Shown: positions 24,557 through 36,860 of the stretch, in pieces | Layout: each line of letters begins with the position of its first letter | How positions within the stretch are numbered: position 1 is the first letter of the stretch | NCBI RefSeq assembly: GCF_000003815.2 | Contig: NC_049989.1 | Coordinates: 2,998,108-3,062,107 of the forward strand | DNA: 64,000 nt | Origin: Branchiostoma floridae | Taxonomy: Eukaryota; Chordata; Leptocardii; Amphioxiformes; Branchiostomatidae | Reading direction: 5' to 3' | Notes under the pieces: generated by a model | Told to the model about the DNA's origin: nothing | Database searches by the model: none | The model's input: only the letters and a program-made list of their open reading frames with translations | Program-made: the position numbers and the translations under genes

Positions 24557-25134
24557 CGAGGGGCGTGCAATAAGTAATGGTCCTGACCCACTTCCAGTTG
24601 TCTGATCTAAATGAAATTTTGTATGTGTAATAATTCATATCTCTATGGGTTATGTTGCAAAAGACAGCTCTGAACTAATTGTGGTTTCTGATTTACTGGT
24701 GTTTGAACTTAGTCAGGTGCGAAATGGACCAGGTGTGAAATGGAACCAGTTGAGTGTCGCGCAGTGATCCGGTTTTTGTATTTGAAAGGACGCACACCAA
24801 AGAAGACTTTTGATGAAATAAATGAAACTTATGGTGATGATGCCCCATCATATGACCTTGTAAAACGCTGGCATCCTGAATTCAAACGTGGCTGGAAGTC
24901 TGTGGAAACAGCTCCCAGACCTGGTCGTCCCTCTTGTGCCATTGATGAGGCATCAGTTGGAGGACCAACCTGGGGTGTCCTACAAAATCGGTGTCCAGAG
25001 CTGCATCAAACGATGGGAGAAATGCATAACTCTGGGTGATTCCTATGAAGAGAAAGACTAATAACTGTGCCAAGTTTCATTAATCTCCTGCTATGGGAAA
25101 TGGGTCAGGACCATTACTAATTGCACGCCCCTCG
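24557..25134 (+). mobile_element. Internally deleted mariner element (MITE) with TA flanks
   Basis: Terminal inverted repeats of about 39 bp, differing at only two positions, lie at 24557-24595 and 25096-25134 and start CGAGGGGCGTGCAA. TA dinucleotides flank both ends (24555-24556 and 25135-25136), as expected for Tc1/mariner target duplication. The 578-bp element contains the start and the very end of a mariner transposase gene but not its catalytic middle, so it could move only with transposase supplied in trans. Confidence 0.9.
24740..25061 (+). pseudogene. Mariner transposase remnant: N-terminal HTH joined to the extreme C-terminus
   Basis: The frame opening at ATG 24740 encodes a mariner N-terminal helix-turn-helix (IRFLYLKGRTPKK, GDDAPSYDLVKRW, PRPGRPS), which would bind the terminal repeats. 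From about 24978 the homology continues in another frame (+1) with CIKRWEKCITLGDSYEEKD and a stop at 25059-25061, matching the usual C-terminal end of mariner transposases. The whole DDE/D catalytic core between them, some 200 or more residues in intact relatives, is missing. The frame at the junction is broken, so no functional protein can be made. Confidence 0.85.
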
Positions 25135-25136
25135 TA

Positions 25137-25998
25137 GCAGTTGATATATAACATATCTATATACAAGTGTTGCTTATATCTATATACAGATCAACAATAA
25201 AAGCAACACTATATCATGGGAACGGTAAAAATGTAGTAGAGGGAACTTGACGAATATCACTTGATATAAAGATGTAGAGCTAATATCTACGAGACACTTC
25301 AGGTGTATTTTCTTATGATGGACTGCAAGGAAACTTGGTGTTCCATGTGCCAGTAACACTACATGGGTCTAAACAAACGAATAAGTACTATGTAAAGTCA
25401 GTAATATAACATAATTGAACAATGACGGCTTGTAACACATAGTACTTACATCTGTGAACTAGGTTAAAACAACAAGTGACCAAGTGCTGGGACAAGACAA
25501 ACCCAACATGTTGAAGAACAGCACTTAGGTCAAAAGGGTCACCGTCAATTATCCACGCATTCCTCAACTCTTAACAGAGATGTCATGTTGTAAGGGAAAG
25601 GTCGGCTAGAAAGAACTGACATCATTGCGAGAAATACAAATCGCCAAAGGTGACAGGCGGCTGTCATCGGACAGTCGCAGAAATCATAACCTTGGACTCT
25701 GTAAAATACCTCTGACTTAACTCGCGACTGCAAAACTTTACTTTCTATTTTCATGAGATTGAAACAAACGTTCACCAAGGCGGGGGTCGTAGCAATCCTT
25801 ACATATGGCCCTTAGATGACCCTTGGTGAGTTAAAAAGTTCCGTAAATTGGAAGGAACAACTGTTACAGTGGCCGGGGTTTGGTGAGTGACGAATGCAAT
25901 TATCGGCGTGACTTCCTGTGGTTTCCAGGTTTCCAAGACCTACCCACATACCAAATATCACTTCAATCCATTCAGCCGGTCTTCAATTTGCTGGTTTC
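25137..25998. other. No gene recognised
   Basis: Only short frames. TATATCTATATACA occurs twice near 25150-25190, a small local duplication. Confidence 0.4.
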
Positions 25999-26038
25999 TA
26001 CATACATACATACATACATACATACATACATACATACA
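25999..26038. repeat. (TACA)n microsatellite
   Basis: About ten uninterrupted tetranucleotide units. Confidence 0.95.
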
Positions 26039-27763
26039 AACGCTACCCAAAACATAACCAGCTCTCCGAAAGTAATTATGACAACACAAAATAGAACAGT
26101 AACCTCATACCTGTACAAATTGTTCTGATTATGCAAAGACATTCATTCACATCGCCAAAACATTTGCTGCATTATGTACACCGACAGAATAGACTAATCT
26201 ACTCACAATGTTCATAATCCAACCAACCACTACATGATGTGACTAGATAACATATGGACTTATACACATTAATCATTCAAAAAGAACTATCTTCCATAGA
26301 AATTGTTTATTTGGCGAAGATATGTGTTCGAGGAACTCTAGTTCGTATATGCAACTTAAGTACGACTTTTATATTGACATGTTTTTACTTAGTCGACTAG
26401 CCAGGCATAACTATTGATTTACATCGAATGCTATCGTTCATTATTTCTGTGAATTTTAAATCATTTCGTAATGAATCGTAAATACTAGTTTAGAGAAAAT
26501 TACTGTCGAATAGATAGCTGCATCTGATAGACCAATACACCACCATTATTTCCTAGGAGGGATCATGGTAACGTCATGTATTAGGAAAATTTATTACCAA
26601 TAGCATCCTAACATCGCTATGATTATCCTCAAGACGCTTTTGATCACATATTACTTCTGGAGTTCTGAAACCAATGGAAACATCTGGCATCACTGAAAGA
26701 CTGAGTTGGTCGCTAATAGCAGCTGCTATGACATTGGCCTAAAAGGACTCACTTCAGTCTAAGGCTTTTGGCACATTCGGGCGTGACCCCTACGTAGCCC
26801 CTCGGGGCACCTTGTGGCTCTTTTAGGGCGCTGGTCGGGCACCGGGCTGAATCTAAGTTGGACTTAAAATGAACGGTAATAATTAATAAATAGGTAACAA
26901 ATAGATGCCATGACCTACCCATCAGAAGCACCAAGGGGTTCCCCCAGACATCTACCAGTCCACCGGGACAAATTTGTGGCTTTGGATCTCGTCAGGGGCT
27001 ACATCCCTGGCGGGAACCGGTGCAGTTGGGACCTAATCCTAAGTGGGATGCAGACAAATATATTACCGGCCTATGTCCATGTGATTATGCTCGGTGCCTT
27101 TTGTTAGGATTAAGCGCTCAGACTCATCTAGGGTAGCGCAATCAGTGTCACAAGGATTAGCATTCAGGGATAACCAGTACGTGCGTCATGACCTATCGGT
27201 TCTACAGTTGCCGGGAGTCTGTGTCACGACTTTGTTGTGAATGATGAACACACGAACATGGCTGTACATGTGAACGTTTCATATACAGATGCAGAATGAA
27301 AACAGCATTTTATGCCATTCACATATCTATGACAAATGAAGCAAAGAACTTTTTTTAACCTTCACGTGTATTTGATTTATGAAATTGGGATATTGAGACA
27401 TTCACTCGTTAGGTTTGAAATGGCAAATATGACGTAGGCTAAACCATAAGGGAACATGGCAACGACAGGCTACTCATTATCTTTACATACCGACATATAT
27501 ACACTTGCCAAAAACAGCCGTAAAATAATAAAATCTATTTTGTTTGGAGGAAATATGCAAAAACTGTAAAACATGTACATAATTGAATTTGTGACGGCTG
27601 TAGCAATGCACAAAGTGGTGACATTTATAGGACGAATTTTGAAAAATGCTAAATGCTGCCATGAAATTTCCTTTCACACTATAAATACATATTTTATGAA
27701 CTGCTCGACAAGTTCGATAGAATTGTTTATTGGCCATATCAGATGTTTTCTTGCCTACGAATG
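26039..27763. other. No gene recognised
   Basis: Reading frames are short. The moderately GC-rich block at 26760-27130 may be an old repeat but has no identified relative in the window. Confidence 0.35.
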
Positions 27764-27900
27764 TTTTTCATATACTGTCTTAAAGCTTATAATATTTTGT
27801 CATCAGTTTCGCGCAATACAGGGTAATCAGGAATCTTTTTCATATACTGTCTTAAAGCTTATAATATTTTGTCATCAGTTTCGCGCAATACAGGGTAATC
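27764..27900 (+). repeat. Exact 65-bp tandem duplication, period 72 bp
   Basis: 27764-27828 and 27836-27900 are identical over 65 bases and separated by 7 bases. Because 72 is divisible by three, a chance frame shows the repeated peptide FSYTVLKLIIFCHQFRAIQG. That is not evidence of a gene. Confidence 0.95.
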
Positions 27901-29544
27901 TCGTGATCGTCTAATCTCCAAGCAAGGCGGTATCCATGGGCATAAACAGTATCCCCGGGTTGGTCCTGGATGTTGTTTTGGCCCATGGATGCTGTGTTTC
28001 CAACCGGAGGATCTGCTTGGAGCTCAATGCTTTCCTTGTGCCATGATACATGCAGATGACTGAAGATATGAAGATGCTGTATCTTTACATAGAAAAAGTT
28101 ATGTGACAACTACAGAGTATAGCTTAGCCCTTGCAATGAGTTCTACTTCCAGTAAGAGCTCGATCATTGTTGACAGGAAAGTGTATCGGTGAATTATAAA
28201 CAGCATATAATCCATCCTAAAAGAACTGAAACAAGACTGGCAATAAAAATGTATTATTGCCATGACGACGATTGAGGGTACAACAATACAGCTCAAATCA
28301 GAAATAGACTGGAACTTCCCTGTCGCACTATCTGGCACAATATACGAGCCCACCTGTAACGTAAACCTACAGCCAGCAGAAATGTACTATCCCCGGTACA
28401 GCACAATGGTCTGCCAGTGACCTAAACCTACAGCTGAACACTACAGAAGTATTTCCTGTCTGCCTGTGGCGTATGGCTTGAACAAGCTCTAGAAAAGAAA
28501 ATGTATCCTTCATAACATAACATAACAACCAAGACAACGTGATCCATTGTGCAGAGTTCCCTGTCTAGTTTCAAAGGACAAATTCCTCCAGGGAGCAAGT
28601 GTGACCTACATTCCACCATTGCATACCAGAGATACATCTGGAACAGATTTGGGGGGGAGGGCTTGCATACCCAGCATACTGCATTCCTGTGGAAATGCCT
28701 GTGCAATTCCTAGAATTTTTGCAGACTGAATGCAAAATATACCACTTGACGACTCCCCTGAGGCGTCGTCAAAAAATGGATGCAAGGTGGGTTGTCTGAA
28801 CATACACCCTCGCACGCCCCCAGACTCTATATGATTTATATTAATTTGTTACGAGGATTTTATCACTGTCGCCTCGAAGATAGAGCAGCAGACTGACTGA
28901 CGATCCAGCTAGGACGTTCCGAGTTGGCGCACACTGTATTTTACAACAAGCCCAGGGCCACACAGTGCACCAGAACATCCCTCTACCTTCAGCCCACGTT
29001 ACGATCAATGCCGACCTAAGATACCTCGCAAAATGGCAAATCCAAGCATTTGTCTTTCCATGCATCATATGCAAGGTGTTATATATCTTACGAGCAATAT
29101 TCTATGTAAAGCTTTTATTTCAAACAGGATGAGTGTTCGTGACCTCTTCCATGGATACAGTGTAGATTATTGTCAACTATTAAGTTATATCTGACTGCAC
29201 TGCAAATCCATCTCGTGTAAAGTAAATGTGCCTTTCTGCGTGATATCACAAGGAGTTATAGCAAATCAATTGCCATCACGTGCACCATATGTTTCCATAT
29301 CAAGTTTCACAAGGTCGGGGCTTCTGGCGCAAGTCGCTCCCACAGAAAGGCAGTTTAGCAAGACAAGGGCCCCAGTGATCCATCAAATTCGTGATATATT
29401 TAGTGACATGAATGATGACCACTCATCTTGACTAAATCTCATACTAGCCAATCCACGAAACATGTGTTAACATAAGGAAAGAGAGAAAAATATGACACAA
29501 CTATATTTTTACTTCGTAGAAGCTTAGAAATCCAGGTAATTATA
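27901..29544. other. No gene recognised
   Basis: Only short frames. No RNA gene or transposon terminus was identified. Confidence 0.35.
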
Positions 29545-29606
29545 TATGCCAAATAGCTGTTACTCAAGCAAGGTACCAGCCACTGTCTTTCATCAGTGAC
29601 ACGGTC
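29545..29606 (-). repeat. Decayed relative of the hammerhead element
   Basis: On the minus strand, GACCGTGTCACTGATGAAAG carries the stem I strand and a perfect CUGAUGA core (plus positions 29590-29596). The sequence then jumps to CTTGCTTGAGTAACAGCTAT and TTGGCAT, the downstream flank of the family. Stem II's second strand and GAAAC are deleted, so it cannot be a working ribozyme. Confidence 0.55.
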
Positions 29607-30110
29607 TTGTCTTGTCTGATATGTATACCAATAAAAAAAGAATAGTAGGTTTTATACCCTAACTATTAATCGATATGTAAAGGAGGTGAAGAAATTGCTT
29701 ATTTAGTCCATTAGGGAAAGAACAAGGAAAGAGGGAAGTATTGAAATTTCCAGCACTTGGGACCCGGCAGTCCCCATCCCGCGAGAAATTAGTACCTGTA
29801 CTCAAACAGCAAGAAGTAATTGACTTAATTGAATCAACTTGTCTTACTTTGGTTTCCTTTTGGACTATCTAAACTTCATCATCACTCCCTTTGCATATTA
29901 GTTCATAGTTACGTGTAAACCCTAAAACGTCTGCATTCTGGAATGAGCTGAACTTTAATTTCCAACAAAAAAATTGGACATAAATTGGCTCCAGTCTTTG
30001 TCAAGGGATAAAACAATCCACTACCTATATGACGTCACGTTAATGTATATAGCACACGCGAATAGGTGAGCAGTGGATCATAAGTTGCAGGAAGTCTATG
30101 ACGCCCTCCG
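29607..30110. other. No gene recognised
   Basis: AT-rich spacer between the two decayed hammerhead relatives. It may belong to the same element. Confidence 0.3.
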
Positions 30111-30173
30111 TCACTGTTAATGGACATTTGACAACATCTAACCGTTTCCAAAATCATATCCAGTTACTTGAGT
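30111..30173 (+). repeat. Second decayed relative of the hammerhead element
   Basis: TCACTG is followed by an eroded core and then 21 bases (30141-30161) identical to 12951-12971, then CAGTTACTTGAGTAACT. GAAAC and the CUGANGA core are no longer recognisable. Confidence 0.55.
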
Positions 30174-30690
30174 AACTATATATTTGGTACAATAATTTCC
30201 ATGTCCATGATATGAGACACCAACAGCCCATCGTAGGAAAAAATACAGTATTATCACGGTAAACTAGGTCCCAGAATCAGGCCCTTCGCCGTAACGTTTC
30301 TGGAAATGGTTTACGCCAACCTTGACCGTTAATCAGAACTCTTCCTGTATCCTCTGAGCGTTACGCCTGTGAGCGTTACGAATGAGCATACAGTCCATGC
30401 GACTTCTGTAAATACTGCGAGTTACCTGAATGAGACTGGGTTAAACAGTTGTTCAGAGCCATTTGGCACAACCATGTCCCTGCCCATGACATGTGGAGGC
30501 AACAACAACCCATCACAGGAGAGTGAGGAGAAACTGATTTGATACAGTATTGTTACGGAGTCTGACCGTTCTCCGTAACGTCTATGGATATGGTTTAAAC
30601 CAACCTTGACCGTTAATCAAAATCCTACCTGTAGGGTACCCTCTGAGCGTTGCGAAATAAAGTCTATGTGACTTCTTTAACTACTTCACC
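30162..30690 (+). repeat. Diverged tandem repeat, two units of about 265 bp
   Basis: Unit 1 (to about 30425) and unit 2 share CATGTCC-CATGA, CAACAGCCCATC or CAACAACCCATC, TACAGTATT, CCGTAACGT, TGGTTTACGCCAACCTTGAC or TGGTTTAAACCAACCTTGAC, CCGTTAATCA, and CCTCTGAGCGTT followed by GACTTCT. They directly follow the decayed hammerhead relative, as expected of tandem terminal repeats of a Penelope-like element. Confidence 0.6.
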
Positions 30691-30711
30691 TCACCTCACC
30701 TCACCTCACCG
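30686..30711. repeat. (CACCT)n short tandem repeat
   Basis: About five copies of CACCT or TCACC at the end of the second 265-bp unit. Confidence 0.85.
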
Positions 30712-32121
30712 GTCCCATAGCCTCACCGGCCGTAGGGGCAGCAATGGCATCAACATAACTACTTCAGGTCAATGTTATGTAACCTATGGTTCCAATGAGG
30801 TTGAGTTGAACCGTCCATGTGGTGCGTTGACTATTTCCTTTGTGATCTCTAATCTGCCCATTGCATCCTCCCCAATACTGGATAGGTATTTGTCTTGTCC
30901 AGGAACATGTCTGTATGTATCTTGTGGCCAGTTAATCTGCCCCTGTCCTGTCACAGTAAATGTAACAACTATTGCTCTAATTGTAATGTGTATACCCAAG
31001 GGAAATTACTTCTTTCCTCCAGTGTGTATCTTCCACTCATTTGTCACGCTATACCAATAGGGGATTATTGCTGGTTGATGTCAAGAAGCTCTCTTGACAC
31101 AGCGTAATGGTACGACCGGGCACTAAGTGACGTAGCAGTAAGAACAATGAATCGTCTGTCCGTTCTCCAGAAGCATTTGAATGTCAAGGGTATTTTGTAG
31201 GTAAATCAGCTCTTTATGAATTGAACATGGGCTCCATTTGCTTCATGAAGATGGAATCGTTTTCGGTTCGTTTTTTTGTCTTAGGGTGTATTCATGTTTT
31301 TTCCCGCTTGACTGGTTCCAAGTTTGCTCCAGAACCGCGTTGTGACAGATGTATGGCAGATTGAAAGGTTCGGGTGACCTGAGTTCAAATCTCATGGCCT
31401 AGCCGGATAACACATGCCGGTGAATGGAGCTTGTAAAATAGTGTAAAATAGACATGGTTGTAATATATTTTTCTCTTTTGTTTTATTTCGCTGTGTTGTT
31501 TGAACTGTTAGTGTGTAATCTTGGTACAGATGTCACTCAATGTCACCATAAGGTGTTTGGTATATATGGAAAATGTTGGCTTTATGACATCAAGTCATGG
31601 AGAAAATCCATTCAAAAACAACGTGGGGTGATCCGTTCACTTGATTTTCAATATCTCTTGAATTTCAGCAGTCATCAGCACCTAAGATGCCTTTTGTTAT
31701 AGTCCATGTATATGTCGCAACTTGATTGATTGCCAGGGTCAGAGGGACAGGGAAAACGTGTTGATATCATGTCTTTCTAAAAAGTAGATATCACGTATCA
31801 TTGAATGAACTTGCAGTCCTGCGGTGTGGAACGAAGTAGTGTGAACAGAGGTTCGTGCCTGAGTAAAAAATATAATAAAGGGCACAATCACCATTCCTAC
31901 GAGCGGCGTTCAGTTTACAGTCTCCCCATTCTTAGTGCCCTCTCGGAGTGGCGGACAGAGTAATAAAGCTGATAGGTTACGCCTGTTGAATCCCCCCGTA
32001 GGGATGACCTATAGGCTAGCTACGAATGGGGATAAAGGTCTCATTTTATGTCAGACTTTTAGAATATTTCGCATTCAATGTAATTTGAAGCCAGGGCCCT
32101 TTGGTAGAGGGTATTTTCAGT
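30712..32121. other. No gene recognised
   Basis: A possible box B-like GAGTTCAAATCTC near 31380 has no convincing box A and is not called. Otherwise only random frames. Confidence 0.35.
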
Positions 32122-33120
32122 AAGAAATGGAAGTGATTTCAACCCATTGCAGGACACTGAAGCCAGGGCTCTTTTGAAATGGGTATTTAATGAGAAATGG
32201 AAGAGATAGAGGCCTGCTTTCACACCATTGCAGGACACTAAACGTAAGAAATGGAAGTGATAGAGGCTTGCTTTCACACCATTGCAGGACACTAAACCTA
32301 AAGCCCGGATATTTAGTAAGAAATGGAAGTGATAGAGGCTTGCTTTCACACCATTGCAGGACACTAAACCTGAAGCCCGGATATTTAGTAAGAAATGGAA
32401 GTGATAGAGGCTTGCTTTCACACCATTGCAGGACACTATACCTAAAGCCCGGATAGTTAGTAAAAAATGGAAGTGATAGAGGCCTGCTTTCACACCATTG
32501 CAGGACACTAAACCTAAAGCCCGGATATTTAGTAAGAAATGGAAGTGATAGAGGCCTGCTTTCATACCATTGCAGGACATTAAATCTGAAACTAGGGCTC
32601 TTTTGTAAACGGCATTTTCAGTAAGAAATGGAAGAGATAGAGGCCTGCTTTCACTCCATTACAGGACACTAAATCTGAAGCTAGGGCTCTTTTGTAAACG
32701 GTATTTTCAGTAAGAAATGGAAGCGATAGAGGCCTGCTTTCACACCATTGCAGGACACTAGTTTTTGCAGGACATTAGTGGGACCGCGTGGCGCAGTGGT
32801 AGCATGTGCGGATCTGCACCGAGAGGTGGCGGGTTCGAATCCGCCTGCCGTGCCACCGATCTTGTGCCCTTGGGAAAGGCACTTTACACGACTTTCCCGG
32901 TGATTGCATCATTCACCATGCCCCGGAGAGGAGATAGGCGCCGCCAGGGGACTAAAATGCCTATTGATACAGCACAACATGTTGTGCTGCCCCTACGGCT
33001 AATTAATCAGCCTACGGAATGAATGAATGAATGAATGAATGAATGAATGAAACCTAAAGCCCGGATATTTAGTAAGAATTGGAAGTGATAGAGGCCTACT
33101 TTCACACCTTTGCAGGACAG
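32122..33120 (+). repeat. Minisatellite array, main period 72 bp, split by a SINE
   Basis: Ten units each contain AAGAAATGGAAGTGATAGAG, GGC(C/T)TGCTTTCACACCATTG and CAGGACACTAAA. Unit starts are at 32122, 32192, 32246, 32318, 32390, 32462, 32534, 32623, 32712 and, after the SINE, 33074. Spacing is 72 in the middle and 89 in the two units with an AGCTAGGGCTCTTTTGTAAA variant. A 173-codon minus-strand frame over the array (32059-32580) exists only because 72 is a multiple of three, giving a 24-residue repeat. I do not call it a gene. Confidence 0.92.
32780..33050 (+). mobile_element. tRNA-derived SINE, well preserved, (GAAT)n tail
   Basis: Box A TGGCGCAGTGGTAGC (about 32788-32802) and box B GGTTCGAATCC (about 32832-32842) lie in a tRNA-like 5' part beginning GGGACCGCG. 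A body follows with GTGCCCTTGGGAAAGGCACT, GGAGATAGGCGCCGCCAGG and the 18-bp perfect palindrome AGCACAACATGTTGTGCT. The element ends in about eight GAAT units. It interrupts the 72-bp satellite. The tRNA part would serve as an internal pol III promoter. Not a tRNA gene, because the acceptor and anticodon arms do not fold properly. Confidence 0.88.
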
Positions 33121-34804
33121 GACTCAGCGTGTGCAAAAGGTCGAGGATGTTCGATTCTGCCGTTGCAATCAATTAGCATTTCATTGAGCAGCCGTCAGAC
33201 TGTTCATCAGATAACACTGTACTGATAAGGTCACGACATCACGTTCAGCACTTCAACACCAGACTTGTCTAATCTCCCGCTCCCCCTTTGGCGTCTAGAG
33301 GCGGACGTAATCCCTTACGGAAGCTGACGTAGACCGGTGATCTTTCCATCTTACAGACAACCAGCCATGGCCTGCGGTGATGGCTCGGAATGTTTGATAA
33401 GGTTTCCAGAACAACAAAAAGCTGAGGATAGTACCAGTATGACTGATGCGTGTGCATGCATATGTATACTAAAAGGTGAAGGTACGGGTGAATAATGTTT
33501 TTCTCATAATACGTACAGAAGGAATTACTTCGAATTCTACTTTTTCTAGTGAGCAGGCCTGTTCTGATGACTCAATCGCTACAGATGCTACATTTCAGGC
33601 TCGTGGATTGCCGCCATAGTTTGATTTGGACGATAAAATTTGATGAAAACCTACGTGTGGGTAGATTCTGAGGTTTCCGTCTTAGAATGACGCATTTCAT
33701 CATCGGATCCCATCGACAGTTCCATTTTGGTTCTGGTTGGTGGTCAAGTATGTATCTGAAGGAAGCGTTATTTTGGGGCTTTTGAATACGTTGATGACAC
33801 CCTTTTCAGAGGATTTTGATAAGCTAATGATGCTTTCGTACCCAAGCTTGAATCTTTACACAGAATCAAACATGACAAATGAATGTGAGTAAATTAGTCA
33901 ATCCTACGGCACCGTTTGTGCAGATTAGTGAAAGAGATTAATTCAAATTTTTGTTACTGTATGTCAAAATGAATTTGACATATTTGAATATGCATGCAGA
34001 TTGCTGCTTACGGACATAACGGACAAGACGTTAATGTAGTCTTTAAATTAGTTCTATTGAAGCTGCGGCAGCTACGTTTACCCCTGAATGCGAGAGTTAC
34101 TGGAGAAGAAAGAAAGGAGAAATTAGCTCAGGAACGATGAAAGACCATTCGAAAGAACAGCCTCTAAGGCTCGTATTAAAACCATGCCAAAGACAGATTC
34201 CTTAGAAGCAAGGCATTGTACTTCAGCGTGTTCCAGTGCATACTTACCACAAACCCCCACAGAAGTTAATGCTTTTGAATTAGCACCTCGACGCCCAAAT
34301 GGCCAGACATTGTTCGATATTTCAAAGAGACTGGCGGTCTCACAGTGGCTGAGTAACTGTTGACTGTCTTTTCAAAAAGAGAAAGCCTCCGTCAGTTGAT
34401 CCATTAGGCGCCCGTTGCTATCTCGAGGTCATGGCAATGATGAGGGTTCCCATCCGCGTTTGACTAGCTATGCGTGGCGGTACTTTCATGCAGCCGTAAC
34501 AATTCCTCCTATGTAGTTGGCTGCCTTAGCTAGGGGGCTTCTCGATGAGCAGGTAGCTCTTCTGGCACCCTTATGTGACCCCTTCTGACACCCTTTTTGA
34601 CCTGAAGGATTCCAAGAATCATTTGTCCACTGTATACTTACACGTTACTTCATTCCATCTATGGGGTCTCGCCACGATACTAGTTAACCGAATATTAATT
34701 GAAACCGGTTAGAACGGATTTACAAACTTAAGATTTTCACCCTGAAAGCACACTTTTGTAAGGAAAAGAATAGCATCAGTCAAGAATTGCATTTGTCAGG
34801 ACGT
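33121..34804. other. No gene recognised
   Basis: No coding, RNA or repeat feature could be supported. Confidence 0.35.
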
Positions 34805-34938
34805 AACAAGGCAGAGGAGATAGGCGCCGCCAGGAGACTAAAATGCCTATTGATACAGCACAACATGTTGTGCTGCCCCTACGGCTGATTAATACGGCTG
34901 ATTAAAAGGCTATGGAACGAACGAACGAACGAACAAGG
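34805..34938 (+). mobile_element. 5'-truncated SINE copy with target-site duplication
   Basis: The 3' part of the SINE at 32780 recurs at 34812-34931 (GGAGATAGGCGCCGCCAGG, the AGCACAACATGTTGTGCT palindrome, CCCCTACGGCTGATTAAT) and ends in a (GAAC)n tail. AACAAGG flanks it on both sides (34805-34811 and 34932-34938), a likely 7-bp target duplication. The tRNA head is absent. Confidence 0.85.
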
Positions 34939-36840
34939 TAGAATGAGGACAGAAATGAAAAGTCGCCTACCTTTCAGACTCACCGGACAAGGGGCTGCCT
35001 TTTCTTCTTTACGTCGTTGTTCGTTAGGTACTCTATCCAGGCACGTCTCTCACCCTTTGGCTTTCTTCATGTACCTCTCATCGTTTCCAAATAATAGACA
35101 TTGTTTCTGGTAAGTGCTCGTGGCTGCTTTTAAGCCGAGAGCACTGCTCGCGGATGTGCAGATCAGCCAGCGTCCTCACCGTCTGGGTGGCGCTGAGTTT
35201 TCCATGCCGTTTTACGCAGCGAAACGTTGATGCGTCTGTAGACACGTGAGTTCCCTGGAGGAACCTTCTAACACATTAACGGTGTAATCGTCCAACCAAC
35301 CGAGCATCTCTGCTCTCGGCAGGCACATCCTCCCCCTTTTGACCAATAGCAAAGGCCATTACACAGATTTGATAGCTTAATGCGCTGCTAGTGTATGAAG
35401 TTCTCAAGGGCGTAAGGATGGTTATAAAGCGCCAGGGGGGCCGCTATAGTCGTGACTGACGTGAGGCGTGAAACGGGAAAACAGGCCTATTACTTCTTCC
35501 TGTCTGCTTCGGCACGATTGCAGTTAAGATATCATTGTCAACGACATGCTGGCGACGGTTCAAAGCATCACTGTCAGTACGTTTGGCCATCAGAGAACAT
35601 TGGTATGGGAGACAATACAAGGTTAATGGTGGAACAAAAATAGCTCAGCACATTTAGCTATTACGGAGGCTTAGGACAAATGATCGTTAGACACAACCAG
35701 ATCTTAGTTAAGATTGCAACAAATGTTCTTTCTCAACAACTTTGCTCTCTAATTGGCCTTTAGATAAAGAACAGTGCTAAAATGAGCAAACTAACGTATT
35801 GATGTGTGGCGTTAACACCCACCTACGTCGTGTTCCAGGTTTCATCAGCCTCGACAATGGTATCTTGTTGTGATCTTATCTTCATTTAAGTCTTTAGTTA
35901 GTACAACTTCACATGTGTGTTGCCTGGTGAATGCATCGATATGCTGAGAAGTTTTCGTTCGGAACCCGATACAAAACATGTTCAACGTATATTTTCTAGT
36001 TTCAAACAGCTCAAAATTTATTGCCCTGTATTATAAAAGAATAAACCCAACACCCGTTTTTCAATAAGCTACATGACTGCACCAGTTGATAATAGAAATG
36101 GACCATAAAGAAATTGCTGGGGTTACGAAATTATTTCAATACATCTTGTCACTTCACGCAGCACGTATCATTATGGTATTTATCTCACTATGGCAGCAAA
36201 CATTATACTTGTAGTAATGTCATGATTTTGTGATGACAGTTTTTAGCGTGACTTTTACATATATTATTTGAGATATGTGCCTGATCACGACTACTGCAAG
36301 AAAGCATCAAACATCCAAAAGTTAATCCTTTATCTGACAGTGTCTGTTGCACAGCATTTTTGCAAGGCTGCCTTTGAAAGAAATACGTCATACGTATAAA
36401 TTGTAAAATATTCGATAGTATTAAGAGTCTTGAAGAATCGAGAAAACTGCGTATACGTGACATTTACCGCAAAGTACCTTGACACATAGTCTTGTCATCA
36501 TCATCAATTTGTTTTCATTTTACGATATAACATAACCATTACCTCGTGCAATATATTATATAAACCATTTGTTTCAACCTCTTTTATATGCTATAAGCCC
36601 ATACTACGGACGTCATTGCTATCTTTCACCCGTTTCTGACGTGGCTGAGTTGTCCCCTGGTAGACCCGAGACACGGACTAACGGCTTAATGTCGGATTCC
36701 TTTCCCACGGGAACGCTAATGGCACTAGCTCCCATTCGGATGTTCTGTGCAACATTAGTGACATCCTATGATAATGGCAATTATGATCATCGTCAACATG
36801 AATGATAACCTAGTGCTCTTTGAAGCCTCTTCATGCTTTA
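34939..36840. other. No gene recognised
   Basis: A hairpin-like GTGCTCGTGGCT and AGCCGAGAGCAC pair lies near 35117-35147. No genes are supported. Confidence 0.35.
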
Positions 36841-36860
36841 CCCCCCCCCCCCCCCCCCCC
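36841..36860. repeat. Poly(C) run of 20
   Basis: Twenty consecutive C, a place where length errors in sequencing are likely. Confidence 0.95.

Noticed and set aside
31340-31420. SINE or tRNA head around GAGTTCAAATCTC
   Set aside because: Only a box B-like segment is present. No box A and no shared SINE body were found nearby.
32059-32580. 173-codon minus-strand frame with 24-residue repeats
   Set aside because: It follows the 72-bp satellite exactly and ends with it. The length is explained by a period divisible by three.
32780-32855. A functional tRNA gene
   Set aside because: Both promoter boxes are intact but the cloverleaf does not close, and the sequence continues into a SINE body with a repeat tail.
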